From Bedellia somnulentella (Eukaryota; Arthropoda; Insecta; Lepidoptera; Bedelliidae), in contig OY755174.1 in NCBI GenBank assembly GCA_963576735.1, positions 8,804,001 to 8,868,000 of the forward strand: a stretch of DNA of 64,000 bases. Reading direction: 5' to 3'. This document shows positions 60,261 to 64,000 of the stretch, one piece after another (the stretch's first letter is position 1; the number at the start of each line of letters is the position of its first letter). The translations under genes and the position numbers were made by a program. Under the pieces are notes generated by a model. It was not told the DNA's origin and did not search any database. It saw only the letters and a list, made by a program, of their open reading frames with translations.

Positions 60261-61230
60261 TATGTAACTTCAATTATTAGATATTTTTTCTTTATATTAG
60301 ATTTTCGTAAATACGCAAGCTTAAGCAAGAGAACACTAACCACGCGTATGTTGCTATCTAAACATTCTACATGATATAAAGTAATACAAACTCGGTATGC
60401 ATTACGCAAGTGAAGGCTTCATGAAAAAGTAAAACCAAAGTTCAGAAAACTCCAAGTTATTTGAGAAAGAGTAACTAAGCTCATCTGTTGTCTGTTTTAT
60501 TGCAGCCGTACGATTGTCGCGTTGCGTACAGTCGCCGGAAAAAGTGAAAGTTTTTATCAGACTCGCTCCCCGGCCGCTCGTTTTCATTTCCACGAAGCCA
60601 CTCTTGAACGCAATCGTCTTTCTAGCTATCTAAGGTTGCCGCTAAAATATCTACACAATAAAGTTACGTGGCTTCATGACTAAAACATTAGTTAAAAAAT
60701 ATAATCTTTTTTAAATATTTTTTTTAATAATGTATAATGCATACAATGTTGTTCCTGTATAATCAATGGATACAAGAATACGTGTGATCCGAACATCATC
60801 ATCTAATTTGTCTCTTCCGAATATAGCCAGTTCTTTATACCAAAATATGGCACAACTTTTAACTTTATAATGGCACATACTTGTTTGTTTGGTTGTAATG
60901 AATAGGCTCAAAAACTACTTGACCGATTTTTTAAATTCTTTCACCATTCGAAAGCTACATTATCCACGAGTAACATAGACTATATTTTATTTTGAAAAAA
61001 AAATAGAATTTCGTAAGATATTTGGATTTTTCGGACACAAACTGAAAAAAATCAACCAAAGAAGTTACTTATTTTGCGTACGCTGCCTACACTACACACA
61101 CAACTACAAACTACAACTACAAAAGATACAACCATAAAATGTTATGATCAATTGTAGATCTTATAAATATCTACAAAAAAGTCCGCGACACACTATACCT
61201 ATCTATGTCGAGTGAGGCACAACAACCACA
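60261..61230. other. Spacer without recognised features
   Basis: No convincing gene. The GC-richer segment 60500-60600 is unexplained. Confidence 0.35.
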
Positions 61231-61436
61231 TTATATATATAAAAGAAAGTCGTGTCAGTTACGCTATTTATAACTCGAAAACAGATGAACCAATCTGGCT
61301 GAAAATTGTTAGAGAGGTAGCTTAGAACCAGGAAAAGGACATAGGATAATAATATATAACATAACGCTTAATACTGTAGGGGGTAAACAGTGAAAATATT
61401 TAACAACATCTGTGTGAAGCCGGGGCGGACCACTAG
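61231..61436 (+). mobile_element. Small non-autonomous Helitron F
   Basis: TTATATATATAAAAGAAAGT near the start, GGTAGCTTAGAACCAGGAAA in the middle and GTGAAGCCGGGGCGGACCAC-TAG before a host T. The leading TC appears mutated. Confidence 0.65.
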
Positions 61437-61489
61437 TCGGTCAAACTTTTATTCACACTTCTGCTTCTTCTGCTTCATATCCCCAGCAC

Positions 61490-61845
61490 ATAATCAACAC
61501 AAGATTTTTTAATACTTTAACATATACTCTATTCCCTGCACATCACATGACCAAACAACGTGAGTCTGTAGCTTTGATCATGCCTGTGATGGATGCTACT
61601 TTCAAATTACCCCTCACATTTTTATTCCAAATTTTAACAATCATTGTCGACCATACATCCATCTCAACATTCTCATCACAGTTGCATCATTTTCTCTACA
61701 TGGCACACTTTTCACCTGACATTTACGCCCATGCAGCAACACAGGATTTAAACATTTTTCCTTTGACCTTTATTAGCAATAACTTATTGCACGTTGCTCC
61801 AGTGAGCTGTTTCCGCTTCATTCAGCCCACGTTCACTTAAAATAT
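61490..61845 (-). pseudogene. Decayed LINE reverse-transcriptase C-terminus
   Basis: On the minus strand, in broken frames, it reads VMRMLRWMYG and, shortly after, NVRGNLKVASITGMIKATDS and LVM. This matches the order METRMLRW...IRGSLxVAPI...xxMVM seen in LINE-encoded polyproteins of insects. It is a second LINE lineage relative to the WVWQKKHE type. Identification is tentative because of stops and frameshifts. Confidence 0.4.
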
Positions 61846-61926
61846 ATTAATACAACTAGATATTTCAAGATAGAAGTAACAGTTTCAGCAATTGCATCCA
61901 GAAGCATTTTAAACATAACTGTAATT

Positions 61927-62035
61927 GCTATGTAGTGTCGGCTTAGAATAGCACTACCCAATTCCTACCAGTGAGTGTTCGTAAGAGGCGACTTAGGGTA
62001 TTGGGGCCTTTAAAGAGATTTTTGGGCGATGTGTA
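61927..62035 (+). repeat. TATG-tailed SINE, 5' half with short tail
   Basis: GCTATGTAGTGTCGGCTTAG through TTTTTGGGCGATG, then directly GTATGTAAT. An internal deletion joined the centre to the tail. Confidence 0.75.
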
Positions 62036-63103
62036 TGTAATACAAGTTTTTCAGAGTTACTAGATTACAAGTAAACTAAAATTTATCTCATTGCATAGTT
62101 ATATTTTAAATGAGATTAGCTGTTTGTAGTAAAAAGCATAACATAATATTATAAATATTATAAAATTCAGTATATACACTTATTATTACGTTGATAGTAA
62201 GTCGAATAAGTAAAACTATTTATTCCTTTGCTTTATTGGAAGTGACAACCCTATGTCTTTAGTACATGAATAAAAAGAAAGGTGTTCCCTGTTTACTCTT
62301 GAGAACGATATGTTCGAAAATTAGCCACGACACAGATTTACAATCACTTATCAAAGTAATCAAGTGATCACACCTTAGGCGAAAATATATATAAATATTG
62401 TAATCAGCAGTGGTTTTTTTATTGTATACAATATTTTCACATAATTATTTAAGGACTTACTTCATAAGTTGACTATGTTTGCGATTCAGTTAATTTATAA
62501 ATAGGAAAGGCGATTTAATCTGTGGAGATTGATTCCGCGACTAATGAGTGAATGAATATTATATAAGAATTGCACTACCCCTTCTAGCTAAGACCACGCG
62601 ACCACGGATGTGTTTAGAAACACATTACTAAATCCTTCTTTACCAATACATTTTCCACGCATTTTCTTTAGTCGCTATAACAATATTTTTGGTTCCTTTC
62701 AATAAAGAATATATTTAAAAGCTTACAGTTTTACATCACCTTGTTAACTTTAACGTAGCACAATCTTATTGACGCATCCCGCTGCTCTTGCTATAGTTTT
62801 AAACTTTCCTAATAAGACTTTTAGAAAGCTCGTGAAATCCGCTGTACAGACAGAAGAGGAAATGCGATTTTGAAATTTATAAGTTTTAAATTGACTTGTT
62901 GATTGTTATTCGAAATGGTTCTAACAAGAGGAATGATCATATTACAAACCAATTTTGCTAGAATTAGAAATAATTACTCCTTAACTTTTTTATTTTTACT
63001 TTGTATTGTTTATTCAAGAAAATTAATTCTGCTTCTCATCGGAGCCACCACGGTTTGCTATAACTTTAAAATTAGATATTCTTTTGTCTCATTTAGAAAT
63101 TGA
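62036..63103. other. AT-rich spacer
   Basis: No recognised gene or repeat terminus. Confidence 0.35.
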
Positions 63104-63185
63104 GTGGGGAAAAGATGGCGAAGCAAAGGATGAGTTTCCAGCCACGTCACTCATTAATCTCTTAAATTCACTAAGGCTCATACGA
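63104..63185 (-). repeat. TATG-tailed SINE fragment
   Basis: GAGTGGGGAAAAGATGGCGA and GGATGAGTTTCCAGCCACGT match the antisense central part. Confidence 0.5.
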
Positions 63186-63429
63186 TTGTTGATCAAATAC
63201 TTTTTAAATAAGTATTAATGATCTATACTATTCCTATTTAGTAAGACAGTTCCACCTATGAATAAAGCTATTGCAAAGATGAATTACATTGTTATCTTAC
63301 TATGGCTAAATATTTCGTCATTATAAACTAAAATTGAATTGCATGTTGTGCAAATATTATGATCTCGTGACATACTTGAACGATGCTTATTCTGTAATGG
63401 TTTTAAAATGTAAATAAAACATTGATTCG

Positions 63430-63625
63430 AGGACGCGGATACGAGGGGCCATTGTCTGTATGGGCTGCTTAAACGAGCTGAGGTAACTGCTGCCTTCTGT
63501 TTACCGTGGCGTCGCTCCCCCCGCGAGCCCCGCCACCCGCCATTGCCGCCCTGATGACAGATACGGCACGCGCCCGCGTCCCTGGCCCGCTACTATAAAC
63601 CACACTCTATTTCACTCAGTAAAAA
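63430..63625 (+). promoter_or_regulatory. Candidate CpG-rich promoter
   Basis: A 150-bp GC- and CpG-rich patch (about 63505-63590) is followed by TATAAA (63594-63599) and TCAGT (63616-63620), the arthropod initiator core. The spacing (about 24 bp) is slightly short for a TATA/initiator pair. No coding exon follows before the window ends, and the patch could serve either strand. Confidence 0.25.
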
Positions 63626-64000
63626 TTTGTCTAAACAACAAGCTCCGCAAAGTTTTTCATAGCCAACAATACTTTGTCCTTATTTAACACTAACTATCGA
63701 AGAAACTTACATTCATGCTCAGATCCCTTAATTAATATTAATTGATTGCAAGAACTTTTTTAATTATCTTGAACGTACATAGTTTCGCTGTTTTAATAAA
63801 GTGTAGTTGCAAAAAGTTCATAAATATAGTCGGGTTTGTTTATAAATCAACTATTTAATATTATCAGAAAAGCCGTGCCTATGTGCCTTAAAAGTTGCTG
63901 GTTTTAATTTCCAGCGAGAGCTTTTAATTTAGCGAGAAACTGTTTCAGCAAACTTGGACTCATAATGTATTCATATATTAGCGGAATACTGACATTGAGT

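Noticed and set aside
61547..61840. 97-codon plus-strand frame
   Set aside because: It is antisense to a decayed LINE reverse-transcriptase fragment.

Overview
The window is AT-rich animal nuclear DNA, almost certainly from a moth or butterfly (Lepidoptera). The evidence is long introns, a neuronal Ig-superfamily gene of the DIP family, and interspersed repeats of types typical of lepidopteran genomes: RTE-like LINEs, tRNA-derived SINEs, short Helitrons ending in CTAG, and mariner elements. Protein-coding content is low and most of the DNA is transposon-derived or featureless AT-rich spacer. No database search was possible, so family names rest on motif recognition.

1-20.2 kb holds the 3' half of one gene on the + strand. 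Four exons (785-913, 9956-10075, 16132-16302, 19724-19947), all joined by phase-1 introns, encode the end of Ig domain 2, the whole of Ig domain 3 and a hydrophobic C-terminal tail that looks like a GPI-anchor signal. It is a dpr-interacting protein (DIP) family cell-surface molecule, most like DIP-beta. The upstream exons (signal peptide, Ig1, start of Ig2) lie outside the window.

The introns and the 44 kb downstream carry more than 20 copies of a roughly 245-bp SINE with a (TATG)n tail; the best copies have 9-11-bp target-site duplications (TSDs). There are also fragments of an RTE-like LINE, two further tRNA-headed SINE families, several non-autonomous Helitrons and two broken mariners. 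The terminal ~45 bases of the TATG SINE, of a second SINE and of the RTE-like LINE are clearly related, which suggests one LINE machinery mobilises all three.

Nested insertions give a relative chronology. A 1.7-kb inverted-terminal element with arrays of a GCCGTA-type subterminal motif (4081-5807) sits inside a TATG SINE whose own TSD still flanks the composite. Mariner 1 (17077-18857) sits inside a LINE and itself contains a second LINE fragment. Mariner 2 (46127-49994) contains a Helitron and a 1.7-kb solo-LTR-like element, which in turn contains a SINE. A 111-bp piece of the mariner 2/LTR junction is duplicated without a mismatch 1.6 kb upstream.

Other structures that the gene and repeat catalogue does not explain: an 84/85-bp inverted repeat around a CpG-rich 157-bp core (28240-28566), a Helitron flanked by 173-bp direct repeats that abut both termini, and a 138-bp hairpin element (55831-55968). 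I saw no CRISPR array, rRNA, prokaryotic operon or intact autonomous transposon.
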